Positions 1 through 12,695 of a DNA stretch of 64,000 nucleotides are shown piece after piece (within the stretch, counting starts at the first letter, position 1; each line of letters begins with the position of its first letter). Position numbers and translations under genes: made by a program. This stretch comes from Pseudomonas fluorescens (GTDB lineage: Bacteria > Pseudomonadota > Gammaproteobacteria > Pseudomonadales > Pseudomonadaceae): contig NZ_CP015637.1 of assembly GCF_001708445.1 (NCBI RefSeq), positions 186,001 to 250,000 on the forward strand, written 5' to 3'. Below the pieces are notes generated by a model. That model was not told the origin of the DNA. It worked only from the letters and a program-made list of their open reading frames with translations, and searched no databases.

Positions 1-56
1 CAAAAACCTCGCGCAACCCCGCGTCCTGTCAGAAAATTCTTTCTGGTTATATAAAC

Positions 57-81
57 ATTCTTAAATAGTATTTTTAAGAAT
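57..81. promoter_or_regulatory. Perfect inverted repeat upstream of oscA-sbp, candidate operator
   Basis: The arms ATTCTTAAA and TTTAAGAAT are perfect complements separated by 7 bases, about 80 bases before the oscA start, in an unusually AT-rich stretch (about 30-95). Sulfate-transport genes in Gram-negative bacteria are usually activated by the LysR-type protein CysB, whose sites are AT-rich and loosely symmetric. Assigning this palindrome to CysB is inference. No convincing -35/-10 pair was identified. Confidence 0.45.
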
Positions 82-161
82 ATCCGCGCTTATCTACTAT
101 CGCCCTCACGCCGCAAGCAGTGCCGCCACTGCGAGGCACTATTCATTTCAGGAGCGAGACC

Positions 162-344
162 ATGAGCGCATCTCTACGTAGCGTCGACGGCCAGGACGAA
201 GCAGCCATTTTGCGTGAGATCCAGAGCGCCCTGCGCGATCTGCGGTTTGGCGCGGTGGAAATCACGGTGCACAACGCCCAAGTGGTACAGATCGAACGCA
301 AGGAAAAATTCCGTCTGCAGAACCCGGGGAACAAACCGAGCTAG
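162..344 (+). CDS. oscA: OscA-like small YezD-family (DUF2292) protein
   Basis: This 60-residue protein has the compact YezD/DUF2292 pattern: an acidic helix (EAAILREIQSALRDLRFG) followed by strands ending VEITVHNAQVVQIERKEKFR. Short proteins of this kind lie directly upstream of sbp in pseudomonads. The P. corrugata member, OscA, was linked to organosulfur use and chromate tolerance; the biochemical role is unknown. The ATG at 162 is preferred over an upstream in-frame start because AGGAGCG lies just before it. The gene is 66 bases ahead of sbp and probably co-transcribed. It has no Cys and only the initiator Met, fitting expression during sulfur limitation. Confidence 0.75.
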   Translation: MSASLRSVDGQDEAAILREIQSALRDLRFGAVEITVHNAQVVQIERKEKFRLQNPGNKPS

Positions 345-410
345 GCAAGAACGGCGATAGACCCGCAACTATAAGAAAAAGCCAACACCCCCAGAATTTC
401 AGGAGCTTCT

Positions 411-1421
411 ATGTCGTCGATTCGCCGTTATGCCCTGGCCGCATTGGCCAGTGCCGTGTTTGCCGGTTCCGCCGTTGCCAAGGACTACGAGTTGCTCAAC
501 GTCTCGTATGACCCTACCCGTGAGCTGTACCAGGACTACAACGCTGAGTTCACCGCCTTCTGGAAACAGTCCCACCCCGGCGACAACGTCAAGATCCAGC
601 AATCCCACGGTGGTTCGGGCAAGCAAGGCCGGGCCGTGATCGACGGCCTGCGCGCCGACGTGGTGACCTTGGCCCTGGCCGGTGACATCGACGAAATCGC
701 CAAGCTGGGCAAGACCCTGCCGGAGAATTGGCAGACCCGCCTGCCGGACGCCAGCACTCCATACACCTCGACCATCGTGTTCCTGGTGCGCAAGGGCAAC
801 CCCAAAGGCATCAAGGACTGGGGCGACCTGATCAAGAAAGACGTGTCGGTGATCACTCCGAACCCGAAAACCTCCGGCGGTGCGCGCTGGAATTTCCTCG
901 CCGCCTGGGCCTATGGCCTCAAGGCCGGTGGCAGCGAAGCCAAGGCCCAGGAATACGTGAAAGAGCTGTTCAAGCACGTACCGGTTCTGGACACGGGGGC
1001 TCGTGGTTCGACCATCACCTTCGTCAACAACGGTCAGGGTGACGTGTTGCTGGCCTGGGAAAACGAGGCGTTCCTGGCGCTGAAAGAAGACGGCGGCGCC
1101 GACAAGTTCGATATCGTCGTGCCTTCCCTGTCGATCCTCGCCGAGCCGCCAGTGGCCGTGGTCGACAAGAACGCCGAGAAAAAGGGCAACACCGAAATCG
1201 CCACTGAATATCTGAAGCACCTGTACAGCCCGGCTGGCCAGGAGATTGCAGCCAAGAATTTCTACCGCCCACGCGATGCAAAAGTGGCTGCCAAATACGC
1301 CCAGCAGTTCCCGAAACTGGACCTGGTGACTATCGACAAAGACTTCGGCGGCTGGAAAACTGCCCAACCGAAATTCTTTAACGACGGTGGCGTGTTCGAC
1401 CAGATCTACACGGCGCAGTAA
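411..1421 (+). CDS. sbp: Periplasmic sulfate-binding protein Sbp
   Basis: The 336-residue protein has a Sec signal peptide (basic MSSIRR, hydrophobic core, cut near [10 protein letters not shown]) and the sulfate/thiosulfate-binding fold, recognisable from [13 protein letters not shown] near the mature N-terminus and SHGGSGKQ around residues 65-72. It delivers sulfate to the CysTWA importer encoded downstream. The start has a good AGGAG. The mature protein contains no Cys or Met, a known economy in sulfate-binding proteins. A REP-type palindrome separates it from cysT, which could lower downstream transcript levels relative to the abundant binding protein. Confidence 0.95.
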   Translation: MSSIRRYALAALASAVFAGSAVAKDYELLNVSYDPTRELYQDYNAEFTAFWKQSHPGDNVKIQQSHGGSGKQGRAVIDGLRADVVTLALAGDIDEIAKLGKTLPENWQTRLPDASTPYTSTIVFLVRKGNPKGIKDWGDLIKKDVSVITPNPKTSGGARWNFLAAWAYGLKAGGSEAKAQEYVKELFKHVPVLDTGARGSTITFVNNGQGDVLLAWENEAFLALKEDGGADKFDIVVPSLSILAEPPVAVVDKNAEKKGNTEIATEYLKHLYSPAGQEIAAKNFYRPRDAKVAAKYAQQFPKLDLVTIDKDFGGWKTAQPKFFNDGGVFDQIYTAQ

Positions 1422-1432
1422 GCCAAAGTACC

Positions 1433-1532
1433 TGTAGGAGCGGGCTTGCTCGCGAAGATCGTCAATGATGACGCGGGCATTCTGAATGAACGCGGTGCCC
1501 TTGAGTTCTTCGCGAGCAAGCTCGCTCCTACA
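1433..1532. repeat. REPIN-type inverted repeat (TGTAGGAGCGGG class)
   Basis: Two oppositely oriented REP units, beginning TGTAGGAGCGGGCTTGCTCG and ending in its near-complement CTCGCTCCTACA, flank about 50 bases. It lies between sbp and cysT inside the apparent operon and could form a long hairpin in the mRNA. Confidence 0.85.
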
Positions 1533-1561
1533 GTGGTTTCTACCTTTAACCAAGGACTCTT

Positions 1562-2380
1562 ATGTCGCGTCGTATTTCCCCCGTCATACCCGGCTTCGGG
1601 CTGACGCTGGGCTACACCGTGGTGTACCTCAGCCTGATCGTACTCATCCCCCTCGCGGCGATGTTTGTACACGCCGCTCAACTCACCTGGGATCAGTTCT
1701 GGAACATCATCTCCGCACCCCGTGTGCTGGCGGCGTTGAAACTGAGCTTCAGCACCGCGTTGTACGCCGCGCTGATCAACGGTGTGATCGGCACGCTGCT
1801 GGCCTGGGTGCTGGTGCGCTACACCTTCCCCGGCCGCAAGATCATCGACGCGATGATCGACCTGCCGTTCGCCCTGCCCACCGCCGTGGCCGGTATCGCG
1901 CTGACCGCGCTGTACACGCCGACCGGCCTGGTCGGTCAGTTCGCCGCCGACCTGGGTTTCAAGATCGCCTACAGCCCCTTGGGCATCACCCTGGCGCTGA
2001 CCTTCGTCACGCTGCCGTTCGTGGTGCGCACGGTGCAGCCGGTGCTCGCCGATATCCCCCGGGAAGTCGAAGAGGCCGCCGCCTGCCTGGGCGCCAAGCC
2101 GTTGCAGGTGTTCCGCTATATCCTCGTGCCCGCGTTGCTGCCCGCCTGGCTGACCGGCTTCGCCCTGGCGTTTGCCCGGGGCGTCGGTGAGTATGGTTCG
2201 GTGATTTTCATCGCCGGCAACATGCCGATGAAGACCGAGATCCTGCCGCTGCTGATCATGGTCAAGCTCGACCAATACGACTACCGCGGCGCCACGTCCA
2301 TCGGCGTGTTGATGCTTGTGGTTTCCTTTGTCCTGTTGCTGCTGATCAACTTGTTGCAGCGGCGCATCGAACGTCCATAA
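1562..2380 (+). CDS. cysT: Sulfate/thiosulfate ABC permease CysT
   Basis: A 272-residue inner-membrane permease with about six hydrophobic helices. It carries the cytoplasmic coupling (EAA) motif [21 protein letters not shown] around residues 173-193, which docks onto the ATPase CysA. It pairs with CysW to form the sulfate channel fed by Sbp. Length and order (sbp-cysT-cysW-cysA) match the standard gammaproteobacterial operon. The ATG follows AAGGACTCTT. The gap to cysW is 13 bases, so the two are surely co-transcribed. Confidence 0.95.
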   Translation: MSRRISPVIPGFGLTLGYTVVYLSLIVLIPLAAMFVHAAQLTWDQFWNIISAPRVLAALKLSFSTALYAALINGVIGTLLAWVLVRYTFPGRKIIDAMIDLPFALPTAVAGIALTALYTPTGLVGQFAADLGFKIAYSPLGITLALTFVTLPFVVRTVQPVLADIPREVEEAAACLGAKPLQVFRYILVPALLPAWLTGFALAFARGVGEYGSVIFIAGNMPMKTEILPLLIMVKLDQYDYRGATSIGVLMLVVSFVLLLLINLLQRRIERP

Positions 2381-2393
2381 GGAGGCGCGGAAC

Positions 2394-3266
2394 ATGTCCC
2401 AATCGTCTATTTCCGCTGCAGCCTCGGCCAACGCAGCCCGCCGTGGCAGCGCTGTTTCCCGGCGCATCCTGATCGGCCTGGGCTGGCTGGTGTTCTTCCT
2501 GTTCCTGTTGCTGCCGCTGTTTATCGTGGTGTCCCAGGGCCTGAAGAACGGCCTCGGTGCGTTTTTCACCGCGATCCTTGAACCGGATGCGTTGTCCGCG
2601 TTGAAACTCACGGTGATCGCCGTGTTGATTTCGGTGCCGCTCAACCTGGTATTCGGCGTCAGCGCCGCCTGGTGCGTGAGCAAGTACTCGTTCCGTGGCA
2701 AAAGCATCCTGGTGACGCTGATCGACCTGCCGTTCTCGGTCTCGCCGGTGATCGCGGGCCTGGTCTACGTATTGATGTTCGGCGCCCAGGGCCTCTTCGG
2801 GCCCTGGTTGCAGGCGCATGACATCCAGATCGTGTTCGCCTTGCCCGGCATCGTGTTGGCGACCATCTTCGTGACCGTGCCCTTTGTCGCCCGTGAACTG
2901 ATCCCGCTGATGCAGGAACAGGGCACCCAGGAAGAAGAGGCCGCGCGCCTGCTGGGCGCCAATGGCTGGCAGATGTTCTGGCATGTGACCGTGCCGAATA
3001 TCAAATGGGGCCTGATCTACGGCGTGGTGCTGTGTACCGCGCGGGCCATGGGTGAGTTCGGCGCGGTGTCGGTGGTGTCCGGCCACATTCGTGGGGTCAC
3101 CAATACCTTGCCGCTGCACGTCGAGATTCTCTACAACGAATACAACCACGTCGCCGCCTTTGCGGTGGCGAGCCTGCTGCTGATCCTGGCGCTCTTCATC
3201 CTGCTGCTCAAGCAGTGGAGCGAGAACCGTATTAACCGCCTGCGCGCCGCAGCGGCTGAGGAATAA
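2394..3266 (+). CDS. cysW: Sulfate ABC permease CysW
   Basis: A 290-residue inner-membrane permease, the second subunit of the CysTW pair. After a polar, Ala/Ser-rich N-terminus of about 25 residues come six predicted helices, with the EAA coupling motif [22 protein letters not shown] near residues 178-199 and the typical [11 protein letters not shown] segment. The start is preceded by GGAGGCGCGGAAC. It sits 3 bases before cysA, indicating tight coupling. Confidence 0.95.
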   Translation: MSQSSISAAASANAARRGSAVSRRILIGLGWLVFFLFLLLPLFIVVSQGLKNGLGAFFTAILEPDALSALKLTVIAVLISVPLNLVFGVSAAWCVSKYSFRGKSILVTLIDLPFSVSPVIAGLVYVLMFGAQGLFGPWLQAHDIQIVFALPGIVLATIFVTVPFVARELIPLMQEQGTQEEEAARLLGANGWQMFWHVTVPNIKWGLIYGVVLCTARAMGEFGAVSVVSGHIRGVTNTLPLHVEILYNEYNHVAAFAVASLLLILALFILLLKQWSENRINRLRAAAAEE

Positions 3267-3269
3267 GTC

Positions 3270-4250
3270 ATGTCGATCGAAGTCCGTAATGTCAGCAAGA
3301 ACTTCAACGCTTTCAAGGCCCTGGACAGCATCAATCTGGATATCCAGAGTGGCGAGCTGGTGGCGTTGCTGGGCCCCTCCGGCTGTGGCAAGACAACGTT
3401 GCTGCGCATCATCGCCGGCCTGGAAACCCCAGATGCCGGCAGCATCGTGTTCCACGGTGAAGATGTCTCCGGCCACGACGTGCGTGATCGCAATGTCGGG
3501 TTTGTGTTCCAGCACTACGCGCTGTTCCGCCACATGACCGTGTTCGACAACGTTGCCTTCGGCCTGCGCATGAAGCCGAAGAACCAGCGCCCCAACGAAA
3601 GCCAGATCGCGGCCAAAGTCCACGAACTGCTGAACATGGTGCAGTTGGACTGGCTGGCCGACCGTTACCCGGAACAACTCTCCGGTGGCCAACGCCAGCG
3701 TATCGCCCTGGCCCGCGCCCTGGCGGTAGAGCCCAAAGTGCTGTTGCTGGATGAACCGTTCGGCGCCCTCGACGCCAAGGTGCGTAAAGAGCTGCGCCGC
3801 TGGCTGGCGCGCCTGCACGAAGACATCAACCTGACGTCGGTGTTCGTGACCCACGACCAGGAAGAGGCCATGGAAGTCGCCGACCGCATCGTGGTGATGA
3901 ACAAGGGGGTGATCGAGCAGATCGGCTCACCGGGCGACGTCTACGAAAACCCGGCCAGCGATTTTGTGTACCACTTCCTCGGCGACTCCAACCGCCTGCA
4001 CCTGGGTGAAGACCAGCATGTGCTGTTCCGCCCCCATGAAGTGTCGCTGTCACGTCATGAGCTGGAAGACCACCACGCCGCCGAAGTGCGCGATATCCGC
4101 CCCTTGGGCGCGACCACGCGGGTGACGTTGAAGGTTGAAGGCCAAAGCGAGCTGATCGAAGCCGAAGTGGTGAAAGACCACGACAGCCTGACCGGCCTGG
4201 CCCGTGGCGAGACCCTGTTCTTCAAGCCCAAGGTCTGGCAAAAAGCCTGA
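3270..4250 (+). CDS. cysA: Sulfate/thiosulfate import ATPase CysA
   Basis: A 326-residue ABC ATPase energising sulfate import. Visible motifs are Walker [10 protein letters not shown] (about residues 36-44), Q-loop FVFQHYALF, signature [15 protein letters not shown], Walker [12 protein letters not shown] and switch [10 protein letters not shown]-terminal TOBE-like domain (from about 235) follows, as in CysA. It is the last gene of the operon. A REPIN follows 34 bases downstream rather than a classical U-tract terminator. Confidence 0.95.
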   Translation: MSIEVRNVSKNFNAFKALDSINLDIQSGELVALLGPSGCGKTTLLRIIAGLETPDAGSIVFHGEDVSGHDVRDRNVGFVFQHYALFRHMTVFDNVAFGLRMKPKNQRPNESQIAAKVHELLNMVQLDWLADRYPEQLSGGQRQRIALARALAVEPKVLLLDEPFGALDAKVRKELRRWLARLHEDINLTSVFVTHDQEEAMEVADRIVVMNKGVIEQIGSPGDVYENPASDFVYHFLGDSNRLHLGEDQHVLFRPHEVSLSRHELEDHHAAEVRDIRPLGATTRVTLKVEGQSELIEAEVVKDHDSLTGLARGETLFFKPKVWQKA

Positions 4251-4283
4251 TAACTCCGCACTACCCAATGTGAAAATGGAACC

Positions 4284-4378
4284 AAATGTGGGAGGGGGCT
4301 TGCCCCCGATAGCGGTGTGTCAGCTAACGAATACTTGGCTGAAGGACCGCAATCGGGGGCAAGCCCCCTCCCACATTT
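4284..4378. repeat. REPIN-type inverted repeat (GTGGGAGGGGGC class)
   Basis: The arms begin AAATGTGGGAGGGGGCTTGC and end with the complement CCCACATTT. It lies between the convergent cysA and Mpo1-like genes. Its right arm overlaps the stop codon of the minus-strand gene (TTA at 4377-4379). It may act as a bidirectional transcript end; that is inference. Confidence 0.85.
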
Positions 4379-4904
4379 AGATTTCTCTCGGCTTTAGATC
4401 GCGGCGCGCCACCGGGCCCGAGCGTTGCTCAATGTCCGCCTTCAGGTCATGCCGCAACCCCAGCAGAAACGCCAACTCCGCCACCACAAACAGCGGCCCG
4501 ACAATCAGCCCCGACACATCATCCACAAACGCCGGTTTCTTGCCTTCGTAGTAGTGCCCGACGAACTGAATCACCCAGCCCACCACGAACATGCCGATGC
4601 CGCTGCCGAGCCACACCTGCGTGCTGTGCGCGGCCAGCTCATGCCCGACCCACACTGACAGCCCCATCAGTACCGTCATCAACACACCCAGGGCCAGTTC
4701 CAGGCGCAGGTAAAACCACGCCGCCAGCAGCGCGACCAAGACGGCCGGCGATAGCCAGAACCCGGCCAGCGGCCATTCCGGGCGTGAAAGCAGCACCGCG
4801 ACGGCCACCACGATCAGCGGGATGCCGATAAAGTGGCTGGCGATATTGCGCGGGTCGCGGTGGTAGGCGGCGTATTGACTGAGGTGGTCGACGAGGCTTT
4901 TCAT
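4377..4904 (-). CDS. Mpo1/YGL010w-like (DUF962) membrane protein
   Basis: A 175-residue integral membrane protein with about four hydrophobic helices. The family marker HRDPRNIASHFIGIP lies near the N-terminus, and a second conserved block GHYYEGKKPAF lies between helices. Yeast Mpo1 of this family is an iron-dependent dioxygenase in fatty-acid alpha-oxidation; the bacterial function is not established. The start at 4904 is chosen because GGAGGAACAACA precedes it, giving MKSLVDHLSQYAAYHRD; an upstream ATG would add ten unlikely residues. It is divergent from the Crp/Fnr-type gene, with 83 bases between. Confidence 0.8.
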   Translation of the reverse strand: MKSLVDHLSQYAAYHRDPRNIASHFIGIPLIVVAVAVLLSRPEWPLAGFWLSPAVLVALLAAWFYLRLELALGVLMTVLMGLSVWVGHELAAHSTQVWLGSGIGMFVVGWVIQFVGHYYEGKKPAFVDDVSGLIVGPLFVVAELAFLLGLRHDLKADIEQRSGPVARRDLKPREI

Positions 4905-4987
4905 TGTTGTTCCTCCTGTAGGATGTTTGATCATGCCCTGTCAGCCTGCGACTAACTGTCAGTTGGGCGACAATCTTCGGAGTTCCC

Positions 4988-5674
4988 ATGGATGCGACGC
5001 AATGGCACGCCCGGCTGGCCGTCGGTCACTGGTTCAGTCACCTGCCTGTACCTTTCCAGCATAGTCTGCTGGCCCATGCCCGGCTGCGGCAGCTGACGGC
5101 GGGACAATACCTGTTCAAGCGCGGTGATCCGCCCTGTGGCTTGTATGCGGTGCTTGAAGGCACCTTGCGTGTCAGTGCGGTGAACGAGCACGGCAAGGAA
5201 GCGCTGTTGAGCCTGGTGGGCGCGCCCTATTGGTTCGGCGAAATCTGCCTGTTCGACGGCTTGCCGCGCACCCACGACGCCTGTGCCACGGGGCCGTGCA
5301 CGCTGGTGCAGGTGCCGCAGCAGGCGTTGCTGAAGATCCTCGAGGCGTCCCCCCGGTACTGGCGTGACCTGGCCTTGTTGATGAGCCAGAAGCTGCGCCT
5401 GAGTTTTATCGGCCTTGAACAGCTCAGCCTGATGCCCGCCTCGGTCCGCCTGGCCCATCGGCTGTTGATGATCGTTGAGGGTTACGGCGACATGGAACCG
5501 TCAAAACGCGTGCTGCAACTGCCCCAAGAAGACCTGGCGGCGATGTTGAGCCTGTCGCGCCAGACCACCAATGCCTTGCTCAAGGACCTGCAAGCCCAGG
5601 GCATCGTGCGCCTGGGCTACGGCGAGATCGAAATCCTCGACGCACAGCGGCTACGAGAGGCGGCGCACACCTGA
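4988..5674 (+). CDS. Crp/Fnr-family transcription regulator
   Basis: A 228-residue protein with an N-terminal cyclic-nucleotide-binding-like beta barrel (about 25-125, including GDPPCGLYAVLEGTLRV and FGEICLFDGLPRTHDA) and a C-terminal winged helix (about 150-220, LPQEDLAAMLSLSRQTTNALLKDL). The N-terminal cysteine cluster of oxygen-sensing FNR is absent. In CRP the phosphate-binding pocket has an Arg-Ser pair; here the equivalent is Arg-Thr, so the ligand is uncertain. The target genes are unknown. The start follows CGGAGTTCCC. Confidence 0.88.
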   Translation: MDATQWHARLAVGHWFSHLPVPFQHSLLAHARLRQLTAGQYLFKRGDPPCGLYAVLEGTLRVSAVNEHGKEALLSLVGAPYWFGEICLFDGLPRTHDACATGPCTLVQVPQQALLKILEASPRYWRDLALLMSQKLRLSFIGLEQLSLMPASVRLAHRLLMIVEGYGDMEPSKRVLQLPQEDLAAMLSLSRQTTNALLKDLQAQGIVRLGYGEIEILDAQRLREAAHT

Positions 5675-5712
5675 GGGTGTTAGCCTGCAACCCTGATCAA
5701 TCGAGGTGTGTT

Positions 5713-6078
5713 ATGCGCGTGCTGTTAGTGGAACATGAATCCGAAGAGGCACAGCGGATGGCCCAGGGTTTGAACGAGGCGGGCTACACCGTGGAAGTCG
5801 CGGCCAACGGCATGGCGGCGCAGCGGTTTGTCGAAAGCGCGGAGTACGACCTGGTGATCCTGGATGTCATGCTGCCGGGCTTGAATGCCTGGAAGTTGCA
5901 GCAGGCGATTCGGCAGAAGGGCGAAACGCCGGTGTTGTTCCTGACCACGCCGGGTGGGATTGAAGATCGCCTGCGCGGGCTGGAATTGCACGAGGATGAT
6001 TACCTGCTCAAGCCGTTTGCGGCCAAGGCACTGGTGATGCGGGTCAAGAAACTGTTGCGGCGGGATCGGAGCCGCTGA
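5713..6078 (+). CDS. Stand-alone response-regulator receiver domain
   Basis: A 121-residue protein that is only a CheY-like receiver. It has the phospho-acceptor Asp in VILDVMLPGLNAW, the switch Thr in LFLTTPG and the conserved Lys in YLLKPFAAKA. One position of the usual acidic pocket is changed (LLVEHESE instead of LLVEDD/E), so Mg2+ binding may be altered. There is no DNA-binding domain, although the sequence resembles the receiver half of OmpR/CopR-type regulators. The ATG at 5713 follows GAGGTG. It lies 38 bases after the Crp/Fnr-type gene and may be co-transcribed. No kinase is adjacent. Confidence 0.8.
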   Translation: MRVLLVEHESEEAQRMAQGLNEAGYTVEVAANGMAAQRFVESAEYDLVILDVMLPGLNAWKLQQAIRQKGETPVLFLTTPGGIEDRLRGLELHEDDYLLKPFAAKALVMRVKKLLRRDRSR

Positions 6079-6111
6079 ATGATCCCGTGACGGTAGTGTC
6101 CGAACGATCGC

Positions 6112-6178
6112 CATCGGGGGCAAGCCCCCTCCCACAGTTGAAATGCGTCCCCCTGTGGGAGGGGGCTTGCCCCCGATG
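6112..6178. repeat. REP doublet (GGGGGCTTGCCCCC class), tail-to-tail
   Basis: CATCGGGGGCAAGCCCCCTC is followed after a short spacer by its complement ending GCCCCCGATG. It fills the gap between the convergent receiver and AraC genes. Confidence 0.85.
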
Positions 6179-6205
6179 AGGCCTTCAGCCACCCCGCAAA
6201 TCCAC

Positions 6206-7210
6206 CTACCGCAACCCATCCCGAAACTGCCCCGGCGTCATCCCCGTCCAGCGCTTGAACGCGCGATTAAAGCTGCTGGTATCAGCAAACCCGAGCAGAT
6301 GACTGATCTCCGCCAATGAGCACTGCGGATCACGCAAGTGCAGCAGCGCCAGGTTTTCCCGGCATTCATTGAGCAACGCATCAAAGCGACACCCCTCGTC
6401 CGCCAGATGCCGTTGCAAACTGCGCAAACTCAAATGCAACGCCTGGGCAATCCGCTCGGCATTCGGCTCGCCATCGGGCAGTTGCGCCTCGATGGCCGCG
6501 CGCACCTTGCGTTCCCAGGTCAGCGGTTGCAGTTGGGCGAGGGTGCGTTTGAGCACGGTTTCGTTGTGTTCGGCCAGTTCCGGGTTGGCATCGTCCAGGT
6601 GGCTGTCGAAATCCCTGGCGGCGAATTCGAGGCGGTCTTCCTCGGCGCCGAAAAACACCGGGGCGCGGAACACCGTGTGCCAGGGCTTGGGGTCGGCGGG
6701 TTCCGGGCGCCGTAGGTAAACCGCCAACGGCGCATAGTCGCGGCCCAGGCGATTGCGGCAGGTGCGCACATAGATCGCGGCAAATGCATCGATGGCTTCC
6801 AGCGCCGGCGCCGGGCTGCCCGGCGGTTGCAGCAGGCGAAAGCGGTAGCGCTCGCCCTCCCGGCTCAGCTCCAGCGTCAGGGCATCGCTGACCACCTGGT
6901 GATAACGCACGATGCGTTCGAACACCTCGCGCAGGCTGCCGCTGGCCACCAACGCATAGCCCAACGCATGAAAGGTGGTCGGGCTGACAAACCGCGACAC
7001 CCGCAAGCCGATCGCCGGGTCGTTGCTGGCCTGCACCGCCAGTTCCCATAGCCGGGTGGTGGCCGACAACGGGTAGCGCGCATTGGGGTCGTCCATCTGC
7101 TGGGGGTCGAGACCGGCCTGGGCGCACAGGGCGGCGCTGTCGAGGCCCAGGGCGTCGAGCTGCTTGCGCAGTGCGCGGGTCCAGCTGGCGAGGGAAGTTG
7201 GTTCGGTCAT
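6206..7210 (-). CDS. AraC-family regulator with arabinose-binding-like sensor domain
   Basis: A 334-residue regulator. The N-terminal about 200 residues resemble the AraC-binding-like domain of OruR/ArgR-type Pseudomonas regulators (SATTRLWELAVQASNDPAIGLRV, FHALGYALVASGSLREVFERIVRY). The C-terminal AraC double helix-turn-helix spans about 235-332, with the family signature ISHLLGFADTSSFNRAFKRWTGMTPGQFR. It is divergent from the desaturase gene at 7312, with 101 bases between, so regulation of that gene is the likeliest role (inference). Confidence 0.88.
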   Translation of the reverse strand: MTEPTSLASWTRALRKQLDALGLDSAALCAQAGLDPQQMDDPNARYPLSATTRLWELAVQASNDPAIGLRVSRFVSPTTFHALGYALVASGSLREVFERIVRYHQVVSDALTLELSREGERYRFRLLQPPGSPAPALEAIDAFAAIYVRTCRNRLGRDYAPLAVYLRRPEPADPKPWHTVFRAPVFFGAEEDRLEFAARDFDSHLDDANPELAEHNETVLKRTLAQLQPLTWERKVRAAIEAQLPDGEPNAERIAQALHLSLRSLQRHLADEGCRFDALLNECRENLALLHLRDPQCSLAEISHLLGFADTSSFNRAFKRWTGMTPGQFRDGLR

Positions 7211-7311
7211 GGCGATTGGCGCTTGCGGTCAACAGGTTGGCGTCCGGGGCTAGCGTCCTGCCGGATCGCTTGGGGCAGGATGGACACATCAGTAAACAAG
7301 AGGATGGAAGC

Positions 7312-10814
<3,503 letters not shown>

Positions 10815-10818
<4 letters not shown>

Positions 10819-12407
10819 GCGTGTCTCCAGCGGGTGGCGCGGGTTTCGATGCGCTGGCCGATCAGGTTGAGGGCCGCGCCGGTGAGGCCGACCAGGAGCA
10901 TGCCGCTCATGATCAGGTCCATGCGCAGCAGTTGTTGGGCGCCGATCATCAGGCTGCCGATACCGCCGTTGGACGGCATGAAATATTCCGCACCGATGGT
11001 GCCCAGCCAGGCGTAGATCAGGCTCAGGCGCAGGCCGGCGAAAATACCGGCTGCGGCGCCTGGCAGCACCAGGCGTCGTAACCGTTGGAACAGGTTCAGG
11101 CGCAACACCTGCGCCGCTTCGTTGAGCTGCGGCGACAGATTCAGCACGCTGCGTTGGGTGGCGATAAACAGCGGGAAGAAGGCGGCGAGGGCGATGAACA
11201 CCCACTTGGCCAACTCACCCAGGCCAAACCAGGCAGTGAGCAACGGCACCCAGGCGAAAATCGCGATCTGGCGCAAGGCAGCCAGGGTCGGCCCGAGGAC
11301 CCGCTCGCTGCGCCGGGACAGCCCCAGCCACAGGCCCATGGCAAAGCCAAGGCCGCCCCCGAGTACCAACCCGCCCAGGCTTCGCCCCAGGCTGGTGCCC
11401 AGTGCAGCGCTCAGGTTGCCATCCACGACCCCGGCGACGGTGGTGTGCAACACCACCCATGGGCTGACCAGAATGTTCGGGTCTACCCAGCCTTGTTGCG
11501 TCGCGACCTGCCACAGCGCCAGCAACAGCAAGGGCAGCAACCACGGTTGCAAACGCTGCCAGCCTTGATAGCGCGGCCCGCGACGAATCTGCGCCGTGGC
11601 CGGATGGGGCCAGTGCACCCATTTGCGATCCAGCCAGCCAATGCCGCGATCCATCACCACGCCGAATACGCCGATGACCACGATGCACACGAAGACAATA
11701 TCGAGCATGAACAGCTGGCGCGCCCACACCATCAGGTAGCCGATGCCTTCGCTGGAGGCCAGCAATTCCACCGCCAGCAGCGAGGTCCAGCCGGCCGCCA
11801 GGGCCAGGCGTACACCGGCCATGAATGCCGGCAGCGCGGCGGGCAGGATCAGGCGACGGATCAACAGATACGTGGGCAGGCGCAATACACGGGCGGCTTC
11901 ACGCAACTGGGGTTGGGCGTCGCGTACGCCGACCAGGGTATGCAGGGTCACGGGCACCACGATCGCCTTCACCAGCACCACCAGTTTGAGGGTTTCGCCA
12001 ATGCCGAAGAACACCATGAACAGTGGAATCCAGGCCAGCGTCGGTACTTGCGACAATGCGCTGAACGTCGGAAACACCAGGCGCTCGGCGCGCGCACTGA
12101 AACCCAGCAACGCCCCCAGCAGCGCCCCGGCGCCAATGCCCGCCAGCAGCCCCCAGAACAGGCGTTGCAGGCTGACTGCCAGGTGGCTCCACAACTCGCC
12201 GCCGGCCAGTTCCACAGCGCTGCTCCACACCAGGGACGGTGGCGGCAGGATCTGCTCGCTCATCCAGTGATTGCGGCTGGCCAGCCACCACAGCGCCAAC
12301 AGCGTCACCGGCAGCAACCATGGCAACAGCCGTTCACTGCGCAGCGGCCAGCGTGGCGTGGCGCCGGGGGCCGCGAGCGGGAGGCTCAAAAGTGAAATTC
12401 GGGCCAT
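10815..12407 (-). CDS. atsB: Fused double permease of sulfate-ester ABC importer, AtsB
   Basis: A 530-residue inner-membrane protein made of two tandem TauC/SsuC-like permease domains (about 20-265 and 285-525), each with about six helices and its own coupling motif (REAARVLRLPTYLLIRRLILP and NEAAQVLRLNLFQRLRRLVLP). Known AtsB of P. aeruginosa/P. putida is likewise an unusually long membrane protein. The fusion replaces the homodimer of ordinary sulfonate importers. It is preceded by GGAGGTCC. It is divergent from atsR across a 288-base AT-rich intergenic region. Confidence 0.9.
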
Positions 12408-12461
12408 GGAGGACCTCCGTTGTCGCCGATGGCGTTATGTGTTTTTGATCTTATAAAAACG

Positions 12462-12476
12462 CAATCAAGATGATTG
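12462..12476. promoter_or_regulatory. Inverted repeat in the atsB/atsR divergent region
   Basis: CAATC-AAGAT-GATTG, 5-base perfect arms, lies 55 bases upstream of atsB in an AT-rich stretch. It is a possible regulator site for the divergent atsBC-atsA and atsR promoters. It is short enough to arise by chance. Confidence 0.25.
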
Positions 12477-12588
12477 AGGGATAAGAAAAATCATTTAAAG
12501 CTTCTGCCCGGCACGCATCCAATGCATTCGAAGAATATTTTCGATGCTGTTTATGCATAGTCCTCTGGGGCCGGCGTTTTCACTTGCA

Positions 12589-12598
12589 TAGATCTAAA
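12589..12598. promoter_or_regulatory. TAGATCTAAA motif upstream of atsR, shared with atsK
   Basis: The same ten bases occur at 14754-14763 ahead of atsK, and the palindromic core TAGATCTA recurs at 23545-23552 ahead of tonB. All three are in AT-rich promoter regions of sulfur-linked genes. Regulator identity is unknown. Confidence 0.35.
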
Positions 12599-12695
12599 AG
12601 CTATTAAATTGTGAATTTATAGTATTTAAAGTTTTTATCTGCCTGTGCCTACTTTCTGCTCCCCAGGCGACCCTCGCCCACAAGGAGCTGCGCTT

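Noticed and set aside
2346..3854. Long minus-strand frame opposite cysW and cysA
   Set aside because: Overlaps two well-conserved genes and has the composition typical of antisense shadows.
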